Below, one piece after another: positions 49,322 through 58,159 of a DNA stretch of 64,000 nucleotides; position 1 is the first letter of the stretch, and the number at the start of each line of letters is the position of its first letter. The notes beneath the pieces are model-generated. The model was not told where the DNA came from, ran no database searches, and saw only the letters and a program-made list of their open reading frames with translations. The stretch is from PVC group bacterium (lineage in GTDB: Bacteria; Verrucomicrobiota; Kiritimatiellia; UBA8416). Both the position numbers and the translations under genes were made by a program. The stretch spans positions 107,794 through 171,793 of the forward strand of contig PXBF01000068.1 of the NCBI GenBank assembly GCA_003567005.1, read 5' to 3'.

Positions 49322-49374
49322 GATCTTCCTATATTAACTTGATAAATAAAACCAATGTCCACGCACCCAACCCA

Positions 49375-51378
49375 TCATGGGTACTGTATCAAAATATACC
49401 GGGGAATCGAAAGGGGATCTCCTCCGAAAAATTGTATCATCACAACTGGCACCAAGGCCCAAACGATAATGGCAAAAAGCTCGCCGATAATCAGACCCAG
49501 GAATAAAGGACGTGCCTTACGAAAAGCGCCACCTCCAAACAAACGTGTGATAAAGGTCTTGATCAGCCAGCCTAAAAATACACTGAACCAGATCAGGTTC
49601 CCAATCGACCATCGGACAAAAACGATACCCACAGGGTGGATCGGCCAGGCAGGGAAACGAGAGCAGGCATACAGTAACGCACTAGCAATACCAAAACCGA
49701 CAAACTGGTCTGTTCGCGAATCGGTGAAAAAGTTATAATCAATCCGGTCTACCCGTGCCCATTGATTCACCGAACCGATACCGCCCTTGGCATCTGTGCT
49801 GATATCAATACTGCTGTAGCCCATTCTCAAATGAACCGCACCGCAGATCACAAATCCAATCGCTAAAATAACAAGCCCGCCCACTAAAAGGCGCGACTGC
49901 CGCGATGGCTTGGCCTCACGATCCAATCCCATTGCCAATGTACTGATTACAGCCGCACTTACCGCTGTCGTTCGCGTGACAAATGCATACAACGCACTTA
50001 CCAGATACAAAATGACTGGCGATTGCCAGGCAAGCGGAAAAAGGGCTGTAAGAGACGTAACACTAAATCGACTCATCCAGAAAACAGGTACACCCGTCTC
50101 GGCTACGATCCGAGCGACCAGAAGAGAGATAATGACACAGCCCAATGCAGCCAAAATACTCCACCAGATTGCAGCGCCAGCCCATATCAGCCACAACGCA
50201 ATGCCGATTGTGCCCACCGTAAACATCCATCCTGCAATCGCATTCCGCCGATTTTCTTCAGAATTCGTAGCGCGTCCGAGCATCGCGCGCCCGACTAGAT
50301 ACCAATGCGACCGCCCCAACCATAAGACCCAGCCAGCAATTGCAACTAAGGCACCAAATGCCTGCCCCCCGCTCTGTCCAACCCGAAAGGCTGGTATATA
50401 GGCGTTACCGATCATTAAATAGATGCCGTATCCAAAAACCCATGCCCAGATGGATACGGCGTACCGACTCGGAATAAAGTAGGCAACACCAATGATAGCA
50501 AAGAAAATATGCTGGGCGCGCATGGGGGCCGTAGCATGACGCATGATACCGTCGGTATAATAATCAGATAAATTCCAGCTCAACGGAAACGATGGCACCG
50601 CACCGGCAGTGAATTCATTCAACCCGCGCAATCCGTGAATCAAAAAAACGCAAACACAGCCGATCCAAAATGTTTTGGCATAAAAGATCGCTGGCAAGAT
50701 GCGACTTTGACCATCATCTTCTTCGTCACCCAAAAATGAATGATACAAGTTCAACAAGGGAAACGGAAGACGCTCTTTGTCTCGCCACTGCGGATACACC
50801 ACCCCACCAAGACCAAGCATCATCATCCAAAGGGCCATAAAAAGCATACCCCACGATGCCATCGGGGCAATCCACGCCTGCCAAGGCAATTCTTCATCTT
50901 CAAATAATTCATCCACGAAACGGTCGGCAGCAAATGTCTCTGACGTGACAATCTCACCGTCCTCGCCGACCGTTGGTAACGGATCCGTAAAGAGCGATTG
51001 TCGGAAATTGCCGCGCGCAACAATTTCAGACGTCGTGATGCCGACATTCATTTCCTGACTGCTTTCCGCTACAAACCGCGGAAACATGCGCATCAATCCA
51101 TTACTCGGAATGATAGCCGCAAACAGCATCATGCCACAAATCAAGGATATCTGCTCTCGGGTTAACATGAAAGACGCACCAAACAGGCGCAACAAGGGGT
51201 TCAAGAGCAAGACAACTACCATCAGTAAGGCAATCACGATCTCTGGCAAGTAACTATCCGCTATATAGGTATTATCGAGTTGAAAGTTGTTGTACGGAAC
51301 CGCCACCCAGATAATCAGACAACCGATCAATCCAATCAAAACAGTAAGATACCCACGCAAGGAAAATAATTTCTTCAC
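49375..51378 (-). CDS. DUF6785/DUF6784-type polytopic membrane protein
   Basis: A 667-residue membrane protein with about 14 hydrophobic segments, beginning YLTVLIGLIGCLIIWVAVPY. Characteristic stretches are LTREQISLICGMMLFAAIIP, NGLMRMFPRFVAESSQEMN and the C-terminal GLIIGELFAIIVWALVPV. From memory this matches the DUF6785/DUF6784 family of PVC bacteria, distantly OPT-like. No function is established. GTG at 51378 has GGAG at good spacing. It is the first gene of the leftward cluster, 53 bases before the giant FtsX gene, with a long AT-rich region upstream. Confidence 0.75.
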   Translation of the reverse strand: MKKLFSLRGYLTVLIGLIGCLIIWVAVPYNNFQLDNTYIADSYLPEIVIALLMVVVLLLNPLLRLFGASFMLTREQISLICGMMLFAAIIPSNGLMRMFPRFVAESSQEMNVGITTSEIVARGNFRQSLFTDPLPTVGEDGEIVTSETFAADRFVDELFEDEELPWQAWIAPMASWGMLFMALWMMMLGLGGVVYPQWRDKERLPFPLLNLYHSFLGDEEDDGQSRILPAIFYAKTFWIGCVCVFLIHGLRGLNEFTAGAVPSFPLSWNLSDYYTDGIMRHATAPMRAQHIFFAIIGVAYFIPSRYAVSIWAWVFGYGIYLMIGNAYIPAFRVGQSGGQAFGALVAIAGWVLWLGRSHWYLVGRAMLGRATNSEENRRNAIAGWMFTVGTIGIALWLIWAGAAIWWSILAALGCVIISLLVARIVAETGVPVFWMSRFSVTSLTALFPLAWQSPVILYLVSALYAFVTRTTAVSAAVISTLAMGLDREAKPSRQSRLLVGGLVILAIGFVICGAVHLRMGYSSIDISTDAKGGIGSVNQWARVDRIDYNFFTDSRTDQFVGFGIASALLYACSRFPAWPIHPVGIVFVRWSIGNLIWFSVFLGWLIKTFITRLFGGGAFRKARPLFLGLIIGELFAIIVWALVPVVMIQFFGGDPLSIPRYILIQYP

Positions 51379-51799
51379 TAGCTCTCCATCTAAAATATCC
51401 TAACCACAGCAAAAACGTACTCCGACCGGAATATGTGCAAAAGTAAATGCACGACACACGTTTTCCAAAGACATATACGGCTATCACAAAAGAAAGACGT
51501 TGTAAAAAATAAATTACGCATCGGGACAACAAACCGGCAACACAAGGATATCCTCCCATGGAACGGACACGACTGCATCATCACAAACTACTCTATAACA
51601 AAGATATATGAATAAAAAAACAAAACGAATTTTTCACTTGGAGAACAAAAACCTCCATACCCATAAAGTCTTCATATGCCCCCTACGTTGGTCTCTGCAT
51701 TTCAAATGTTTTTTTCGATGTAAACGCGCACACCAAACATCAAAGCACGAATGGAATATGAGCTAGACAAATCATACCGGACGCATACAGTACCACATC
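51379..51799. other. Divergent AT-rich intergenic region, 421 bases, no gene seen
   Basis: It separates the leftward DUF6785/FtsX cluster from the rightward Rrf2-type regulator gene and should hold both promoters. Several A/T runs occur (51500-51720). I find no convincing -35/-10 pair for the leftward genes. One candidate for the regulator is listed separately. Short frames of 60-95 codons here lack ribosome sites and protein-like composition. Confidence 0.5.
51764..51791 (+). promoter_or_regulatory. Weak candidate promoter of the Rrf2-type gene
   Basis: TAGACA (51764-51769), 16 bases, TACAGT (51786-51791), then 8 bases to the ATG at 51800 without a Shine-Dalgarno sequence. The spacing again suggests a leaderless message. 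Confidence 0.25.
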
Positions 51800-52204
51800 A
51801 TGATTCATCTTCCCAGACAGGTCGAGTATGCGCTTATGGTCCTGGCAGCCATGCAAAACGCTCCCCGAAACCAACTCTTTGCTGCGCGGGCCCTCGCCAG
51901 TGAATTGGGCATTCCCTTCGACGTTACCGCAAAAGCCATGCAACGCATGAACCGTGCTGGCATCCTAAGCTCTACCCAAGGAAAGCAAGGGGGCTATCGC
52001 ATAAAACGTGATTTGCAAATGGTCTCTCTCGAAGCTTTGATCAGGGCTGTAAGTCCCACCCCCGCATTGGCCGCATGCCTGCATCATGGAGGGAAATGTC
52101 AATATCGGGAACAATGTAGCATCCGTACCTCCATAGCACGCCTGGATCAACGGGTACAAAACCTATTCAAGGACGTGAGTGTTCTGGAGTTGATTCAGAC
52201 ATGA
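51800..52204 (+). CDS. Rrf2/IscR-family transcriptional regulator
   Basis: A 134-residue winged-helix regulator. N-terminal MIHLPRQVEYALMVLAAM and FAARALASELGIPFDVTAKA form the helix-turn-helix, followed by the wing STQGKQGGYRIKRD. A Cys cluster CLHHGGKCQYREQC (three Cys with spacing like the Fe-S ligands of IscR and RsrR) suggests iron-sulfur or redox sensing. It stands 46 bases before a methyltransferase gene on the same strand. The divergent envelope cluster is a possible target. The start matches the family N-terminus but has no ribosome site. Confidence 0.92.
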   Translation: MIHLPRQVEYALMVLAAMQNAPRNQLFAARALASELGIPFDVTAKAMQRMNRAGILSSTQGKQGGYRIKRDLQMVSLEALIRAVSPTPALAACLHHGGKCQYREQCSIRTSIARLDQRVQNLFKDVSVLELIQT

Positions 52205-52250
52205 CCTGAAACCGCTAATAAACAACACAAAAAGACTAGGAATACATGCA

Positions 52251-53060
52251 ATGAACAAACGCTCCATAGGTGCGTATGCACAAAGAAACTTCCACCAAGA
52301 CACAGCCGAGCGGGAAAGACTCAAACTCCAAGCGACGATCGCGATTGAATGGGAACGCAAAGCATGGCATGAGGCTGGTTTGCGGGAAGGTATGCACGTA
52401 TTAGATCTTGGCTGTGGACCGGGATATACCAGTCGAGAGATCCTGAAACAAATCGGTTCAGATGGCCACGTAACCGGTGTCGATGTTAACCCATCATTAC
52501 TCGAAATCGCCAAAAGCGAACAGGAAAATATACCGAACCTCTCATTCCAACAGGCCAATGTATACGAATTGCCTTTTCCAACGGCTCATTTTGACTTTGT
52601 CCACGCGCGCTTCGTATTTCAACATCTGGCTGATCCCATACAAGCCCTGGCGCAGATCCATCGAACACTCAAACCAGGAGGAATCTGCTGCATCGTGGAT
52701 ATTGACGATAACTGGACCAGTTTTACGCCCGCATCATCGTCATTTAGGCGATTCGTGCAAGCCTCCGCAAAAGCCCAAAGCCGAAAAAACGGAAATCGTA
52801 AAATTGGCTCAGAGCTTCCGCGTTTCATGCGCAATCAGCCTTTCCTCGACGTAAAAACACAAATCGTCCCCCTAACGAGCACACAAATCGGGATGAGACC
52901 CTTTATGGGGCTCGCGCTATCCTTTCGCATGGACCTGATGTCGTTTTTCCAACGTATCAGATTGCTGAACGATTTGAAAAAAATCCAGCAAGCGGCCGCG
53001 GATCCACATGCCTGGGGCGCTGTTGGCATTTTTATCTCTTCAGGCACAAAACCCATTTAG
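52251..53060 (+). CDS. Class I SAM-dependent methyltransferase (UbiE-like)
   Basis: A 269-residue enzyme. Motif I is MHVLDLGCGPGYTSREI, the acidic loop VTGVDVNPSLLE, motif II FDFVHARFVFQHLADP and motif III LKPGGICCIVDID. The N-terminal helix (RERLKLQATIAIEWERKAWH) and C-terminal lid are typical of small-molecule or lipid/quinone methyltransferases. AGGA lies upstream of ATG. The Rrf2 gene immediately before it suggests redox- or metal-controlled expression. The substrate is unknown. Confidence 0.88.
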   Translation: MNKRSIGAYAQRNFHQDTAERERLKLQATIAIEWERKAWHEAGLREGMHVLDLGCGPGYTSREILKQIGSDGHVTGVDVNPSLLEIAKSEQENIPNLSFQQANVYELPFPTAHFDFVHARFVFQHLADPIQALAQIHRTLKPGGICCIVDIDDNWTSFTPASSSFRRFVQASAKAQSRKNGNRKIGSELPRFMRNQPFLDVKTQIVPLTSTQIGMRPFMGLALSFRMDLMSFFQRIRLLNDLKKIQQAAADPHAWGAVGIFISSGTKPI

Positions 53061-53073
53061 CTGACCCCAAAAG

Positions 53074-53670
53074 CTAGTCGGCTGCACACTTTTTTGCATG
53101 CTCGACAGAAATGCCCAGTTTTTGGATGCGATACTGTAAGATACGCCGCGTAGTCCCAATCCGTGATGCCGTTTGCGTTAGCACACCATGGCAAGCCCGC
53201 AATGCCGCTTCTATTCTTTGACGCTCAAAGGCCTCAACCGCTTCTTTCAGCGGAACGGAATGGTCGCGCCAAGTGACCCCCTCCTCTGAAACCTGCTGGA
53301 GGACCGCCAGCTCACCCCAAATCAAGGCGCGCGAGACACGCAACCGTAACTCTTCTATATCAAACGGCTTTCGGATAAAGTCGGCTGCACCCAATTCGAG
53401 GGCCGCCACGCCATCTCGGCTTGTCGCAATGCCACTAATCACGACCACTGGCAAACAGGGATAATCCAAACGTAACTCTCGCAAAAAAGCATGACCATTC
53501 GTTCCTGGAAGAGAAAAATACAACAAAATCACATCCGGTAGCGCCGAAGCGATCAAAGGGCGCGCCTCGTCAACGGATGCCGCCGTCTGCGTATCATATA
53601 GATCCTGAAAAACGCGTGCTAAGGCGCGCGAAAGGATCGGATCATCATCAATAATCAACAAAGATTGCAT
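53074..53670 (-). CDS. NtrC-like response regulator without AAA+ domain and with Tyr at the phospho-acceptor site
   Basis: A 198-residue protein. The receiver (1-120) has D8/D9 (LLIIDDDP), S79 (VVISG) and K101 (IRKPF), but the phospho-acceptor position is Tyr51 in DVILLYFSLPG where Asp is expected; Asp to Tyr is one base change (GAT to TAT). Residues 155-195 are a Fis-type helix-turn-helix (TQTASRIGTTRRILQYRIQK), as in NtrC, but the sigma54 ATPase domain is missing. ATG at 53670 has AGAGG 7 bases upstream; ATG at 53688 overlaps the kinase stop. It is the last gene of the condensing-enzyme/kinase operon. It cannot be phosphorylated at the normal site. Confidence 0.88.
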   Translation of the reverse strand: MQSLLIIDDDPILSRALARVFQDLYDTQTAASVDEARPLIASALPDVILLYFSLPGTNGHAFLRELRLDYPCLPVVVISGIATSRDGVAALELGAADFIRKPFDIEELRLRVSRALIWGELAVLQQVSEEGVTWRDHSVPLKEAVEAFERQRIEAALRACHGVLTQTASRIGTTRRILQYRIQKLGISVEHAKKCAAD

Positions 53671-53684
53671 AGCCGTACCTCTTG

Positions 53685-55655
53685 TCATCCCTCCATAGCT
53701 GGTAGCTTGAGCCGCACCCGCGTTCCCTTGGAATCAGAATCAATATCCACGGTTCCCGCATGGTCAATCATCGTCCGACGCACAATCGCCAACCCCAAAC
53801 CGACACCACGTGTTTTCGTAGTGTAAAAGGGGGAATACACCTTGTCCCCGGCATCCTCTGGAATGCCGACACCGTTATCCTCCACTTCTAACACAACCTG
53901 ATTCAGTGCGCCGGACACATGCTGCAAATAAGTGCGCACGTGGATTTGCGGATCAGATACCTTTGACACTGCGGTGCGCGCATTGTCCAATACATGCGAT
54001 AGAGCATGCGAAAAAATGTCCGCATCTGCATGCACAAGTGGTAAGGATGCATCCAGATCCAACAAGATAGACGGTTTGGGTTTCACCTTATCAGCGGGCT
54101 CTTTGCATAAAGCGGCATGTACCAGTGTTTCCACGCGAACAGACTGTAAGGACAAAGTTGGCGGATTGGCAAAAAAGTCCAATTGATCCACGATACCGTT
54201 CAAACGCGCAACTTCTTTTGTCGTCAAATCACGAAACTGCGTGCGAAATTCCTCGTCGTGATAGGATTCCGGCAAAAGCTGGGCAAACGTGCTAATCGCC
54301 ACCAAAGGGTTGCGCACTTCATGCGATAAGGCATTCGCCAGTTCATTCCAAAAGGCCGCACGTTCCACATTATTTTGTTGCTCCTGAAGAGCGCGTTGTT
54401 CTGTTAGATCACGCAAAACAAGCATGGCGCCAATACAGCTATCCTTTTGCTCTAAACGATGGGCTTGAATCGAAAGAGGCCGCCCCTGCTTCGGTTCCTT
54501 CCACTCTACCGGCCCTACGCAGTGAGTGCCTGCCATACACCTTTTTAACATATCTACCATCGGTATGGGTAACGCGGAGATAGTATGACCACTATCCGCA
54601 AAATCCCGTTTCATGTAGGTTGCAGCTACACGGTTGAACCATTCAATGCGACCATCGGGAGAAGAGGCAATAATTCCGCTCGGAATCGTCTCAAGTAAGT
54701 TCTCTGCAAACGCCTTCTGAACCCCCAAACGGTCATGTAAGATCGCATTTTCCAATGCCACGGATATCTGCTCAGCCATACTCGATAGCTCCGTGATGTC
54801 TTGCTCAAGGTAAGGTTGACCTGCGGTTTGGCGCCCCAGAAACAACCAACCAATCAAACGATCACGCCCCCATAACGGAAAAATCAATTCCGCCCCGTGA
54901 AAATCTAATGCCTCTTGCAACAGATAGGCATCCTGTGGTTTTTCAACATGCCGCAACATACTGGCGGAAATACCATGCGCGTGCATTTGCATCCAAACCA
55001 CGAAAGGATCACTTCGCTCATATACGCGTGAACAAACCGTGTGCAGACAATTTCTCCCGGCAGCAAATCGATAGGATTGATCTTTACCAACCATCACAAA
55101 TCCAGCGCGTGCAATGCAAACCGCATGGCATATGACATCGACAAACCGATGGAGCATTTCATCCAATTGTTCAAACCGACGCATAGCATGCGATAGGTGA
55201 TTGAGAGGCGCTAACGATTCCCGCACCATGGGGGGAGGACTTTGCGAGGGGACACGTGCCAGTTTTGCCCGCAACATATCGTTTTCCCGCTGGAGACGAC
55301 AAAACTGATGCGCATGCGCAAATAACCGTTGCACGCGAAGCCGATCAGCCTCTGGCTCTAGAATATCATATACCCCCAAGTCATTCATCTGAAGCCCAAC
55401 ATCTGAGCGCGCATCACCCAAGCCGATAACAACCCGTTCCGCATGGGATTTCCGCAGTTCTTGCAACAACGTAACGGCATTTGTTCCATAAAAATCCAAA
55501 AACAGCACACTGTCTGCGTATTGATGCAGGCAAACGTGAAGCGAGGCTTCGTCCTCGACCGCAACAATTTCGCAAATCGACCATAAGTTCCCACGCAAGC
55601 GTTGCTCCCACGCCGCGTCACAACTAAACAGTAATGCAGTAGGCAAACGACTCAT
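53685..55655 (-). CDS. Soluble sensor histidine kinase with receiver-like, GAF and PAS domains
   Basis: A 656-residue cytoplasmic protein. Residues about 1-120 resemble a receiver domain (VLFLDFYGTNAVTLLQELRK). A GAF-like domain follows at about 170-310 and a PAS domain at about 320-410 (IIASSPDGRIEWFNRVAATY). The phosphorylated His is H443 or so in ALSHEVRNPLVAIS, an NtrB-like site; the ATPase shows N box HALSHVLDNARTAV and G boxes DNGVGIPEDAG and GLGLAIVRR. Its start overlaps the stop of the membrane kinase (ATGA). It likely serves the downstream regulator, whose acceptor residue is altered. Confidence 0.92.
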   Translation of the reverse strand: MSRLPTALLFSCDAAWEQRLRGNLWSICEIVAVEDEASLHVCLHQYADSVLFLDFYGTNAVTLLQELRKSHAERVVIGLGDARSDVGLQMNDLGVYDILEPEADRLRVQRLFAHAHQFCRLQRENDMLRAKLARVPSQSPPPMVRESLAPLNHLSHAMRRFEQLDEMLHRFVDVICHAVCIARAGFVMVGKDQSYRFAAGRNCLHTVCSRVYERSDPFVVWMQMHAHGISASMLRHVEKPQDAYLLQEALDFHGAELIFPLWGRDRLIGWLFLGRQTAGQPYLEQDITELSSMAEQISVALENAILHDRLGVQKAFAENLLETIPSGIIASSPDGRIEWFNRVAATYMKRDFADSGHTISALPIPMVDMLKRCMAGTHCVGPVEWKEPKQGRPLSIQAHRLEQKDSCIGAMLVLRDLTEQRALQEQQNNVERAAFWNELANALSHEVRNPLVAISTFAQLLPESYHDEEFRTQFRDLTTKEVARLNGIVDQLDFFANPPTLSLQSVRVETLVHAALCKEPADKVKPKPSILLDLDASLPLVHADADIFSHALSHVLDNARTAVSKVSDPQIHVRTYLQHVSGALNQVVLEVEDNGVGIPEDAGDKVYSPFYTTKTRGVGLGLAIVRRTMIDHAGTVDIDSDSKGTRVRLKLPAMEG

Positions 55656-58159
55656 GGAACGCGCTCCTTGCCCGTCTGATCAGAGGGCTGTTGCAAAGGA
55701 AAATGTAAAGTAAACGTTGTCCCTTCTCCCGGTTTACTTTCAACATGCACAGAGGCGTGATGCTCTTGAATGATGCCATGTGTCACAGACAACCCCAACC
55801 CCACACCCCGTTCCTTCGTGGTAAAAAATGGGTCGAAAATACGCGCTAGATTATCCGCTTCAATCCCGACACCCGTGTCGCGTATTGTTAATTCCACACA
55901 GGATTGGTATTGAGAATGCCCATTGAACTGCATATCGAGAGCAGCCACGCTATTCCGACTACTAACCCACAGTTGGCCGCCCACAGGCATGGCATCAACG
56001 GCATTCAGAAGCAGATTCACAAACGCTTGGTTCAACTGCTCCTTGTCAGCCAGAATCCAATCATGCTGCGCCTGCAGATCTTCCATCAACGCGATTTGAC
56101 TACGGTGTAGTTGCTGCCCCGCTAAGCGAAGAGCATCTCGCACGCAAGCATGCAAAGAGACCGCACGCAGGTCACCTTTTACGGGACGCGCAAATCGCAA
56201 AAGCCGATTGACCAATGTGTCGATTCTCCTGGCCTCCTTGCCCACTAACTCGAAAAACGTTTCACGAAATTCTGCATTATCATACTGCTCTGGCAACAAT
56301 TGCGTGAAGGTATTGATGGTTACCAATGGGTTCTTGATTTCATGTGCCATACCAGCAGACAAGGTGCCGATACTGGAAAGTCGATCTGATCGGCGTATCT
56401 GCTCTTCCATGGCCTTGAACTCGGTCATGTCCGTAAAGACAAGCAGCACACCAAGCGGCTCGCCCGTATGACTCTGAAACGGCGCACAGCTCAAACGCAA
56501 GGGAATTTGAGCGCCTCCCTCGGATATCACGACGTCTTCATGTTCGAATCCTTCCTCGCCTGCTAGCGTTTTACGTACAGCCTCCGCAAAAACATCCGGC
56601 AACGACGAATAATCTTTCCCCGATACCTCTTCTAAGGCAAATCCGGTCATCTCAGCCGCATTGCGGTTAAGCATCGTGATGCGCCCATCCATATCAACCG
56701 CAATAATCCCGCTCGTTAACGCATTCAGCAAGATTTCATTGTAAATACGCGCATTCTGAACCTCGGTATATAAATAGGAGTTTTCCAACGCAACGGCAAA
56801 TTGATCACACAGAATTTGTAAGGCCCGCTGATCGCGTAAATCGTATATCTTGAGATTCTTGCGCGCCTGCAATAACAATACAATCTTCAGTTGCCCACGC
56901 ATGAAACCACCCACAGCTAATTCCCACCCATTGGTTCTCAAGAATGCACGCGCTTGCTTGACATCTTCGCGCGCGCGCATGCGCGGTAAAATGCTCATCG
57001 TTATCGCCCCTCGTTCCGAGCGCAGCAACTCGAGCAACCCATGACGCTCCGGTATCGTCAGTATGTTCCGACCCACAGGTTCCGGATAAGCCTGCAACAT
57101 CTGCCCATCGCCAGCCACGCGCAGCAAATACGCATGCGGAACGCCAAAGGCGTCGCTCACAAGACGCATGAAGTCGGGCACCAGTTCCACCTCCAGTAGA
57201 ATTTCCCGGATCATCCCCCCCGCACGGGCCAGCAATCCCTCGGAACTAACCAAATCATAAACAATAATCCGCTTGGAAATCACTTTCATCCAACTCTCGA
57301 CCGGAACAACCGAAAGCGCCACGGCCAAAGTCGCCAATAAATGCGACGCAAACGCCGCATTCTCAAATAAAGGACGAAAGATAAATCGCACCGTAAGAAA
57401 AATAAGTGCATATTCCACACTTAATACAACGAGAACCAGAAAGTAGGCCACAACCCGTTGGAGCACTTCCGATACCGATAAGATTCGTTTTGTCGCGAGC
57501 CCGTATGCCACAAACGCATCCAGAATCAAGGCAAACAACGGCAGGAACTGCGTCACTTCCTGATAATCCGTGACAATCGCAACGGAAAAGACCACAACGC
57601 CGAACGAAAAACCCGCAATCCAACCAAGCAGTAGGAATTGGCTCTCAATCAAACGGATGCCGGTACATTCGCGCAACGTCCGACGTACGGAGAATACCAT
57701 ACCCAATGACATGATAATAAAATACAGGATAAATGGATAGATACCGATGCCATACTCCGATACAGGGATGGTCTCATCCATTCCCGCAAACGTTGTACGC
57801 ACGACAAAAAAGGGCGTCTGGCAAAGCAATCCAACAAGTAGAATCGCCAATAAATGAAACCGCAGACGATACCATAATTGCCAAGGCGGCAAATCGGGCT
57901 CCATGATGGCGAGTCGTAAGATATAGTATCCCAGCGGTAACAGCAATGCCGCTGCCGATACCTGCCGCGTCCAAAATTCCAGGCGGCCGAAAAGTTCAAA
58001 ACTGACCGCAAGCATCATCAGTAACCATACGGCAATCAAAAGGGTAGAAAGCAGGAAATAGCGATTTAACCGACGCCGCGGATTCAATCCGAAAACAACG
58101 GCACCTATAATCGTGTTACCAAACAAACTAATCAGAATAATCGTCTGAAAGGTATTCAT
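55652..58159 (-). CDS. Membrane sensor histidine kinase with N-terminal polytopic domain
   Basis: An 834-residue protein. About eight membrane helices occupy residues 1-290 (IILISLFGNTIIGAVVFGLN; YFLVLVVLSVEYALIFLTV), resembling the polytopic sensor part of PrsK-like kinases. GAF-like (about 330-480) and PAS (about 490-600; GIIAVDMDGRITMLNRNAAE) domains follow. The phospho-His is near 604 in GMAHEIKNPLVTINTF; ATPase boxes are QAFVNLLLNAVDAMP, DTGVGIEADN and GLGLSVTHG. ATG at 58159 overlaps the condensing-enzyme stop (ATGA). The sensor may respond to a membrane or lipid signal, which its partner gene hints at. Confidence 0.92.
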   Translation of the reverse strand: MNTFQTIILISLFGNTIIGAVVFGLNPRRRLNRYFLLSTLLIAVWLLMMLAVSFELFGRLEFWTRQVSAAALLLPLGYYILRLAIMEPDLPPWQLWYRLRFHLLAILLVGLLCQTPFFVVRTTFAGMDETIPVSEYGIGIYPFILYFIIMSLGMVFSVRRTLRECTGIRLIESQFLLLGWIAGFSFGVVVFSVAIVTDYQEVTQFLPLFALILDAFVAYGLATKRILSVSEVLQRVVAYFLVLVVLSVEYALIFLTVRFIFRPLFENAAFASHLLATLAVALSVVPVESWMKVISKRIIVYDLVSSEGLLARAGGMIREILLEVELVPDFMRLVSDAFGVPHAYLLRVAGDGQMLQAYPEPVGRNILTIPERHGLLELLRSERGAITMSILPRMRAREDVKQARAFLRTNGWELAVGGFMRGQLKIVLLLQARKNLKIYDLRDQRALQILCDQFAVALENSYLYTEVQNARIYNEILLNALTSGIIAVDMDGRITMLNRNAAEMTGFALEEVSGKDYSSLPDVFAEAVRKTLAGEEGFEHEDVVISEGGAQIPLRLSCAPFQSHTGEPLGVLLVFTDMTEFKAMEEQIRRSDRLSSIGTLSAGMAHEIKNPLVTINTFTQLLPEQYDNAEFRETFFELVGKEARRIDTLVNRLLRFARPVKGDLRAVSLHACVRDALRLAGQQLHRSQIALMEDLQAQHDWILADKEQLNQAFVNLLLNAVDAMPVGGQLWVSSRNSVAALDMQFNGHSQYQSCVELTIRDTGVGIEADNLARIFDPFFTTKERGVGLGLSVTHGIIQEHHASVHVESKPGEGTTFTLHFPLQQPSDQTGKERVP

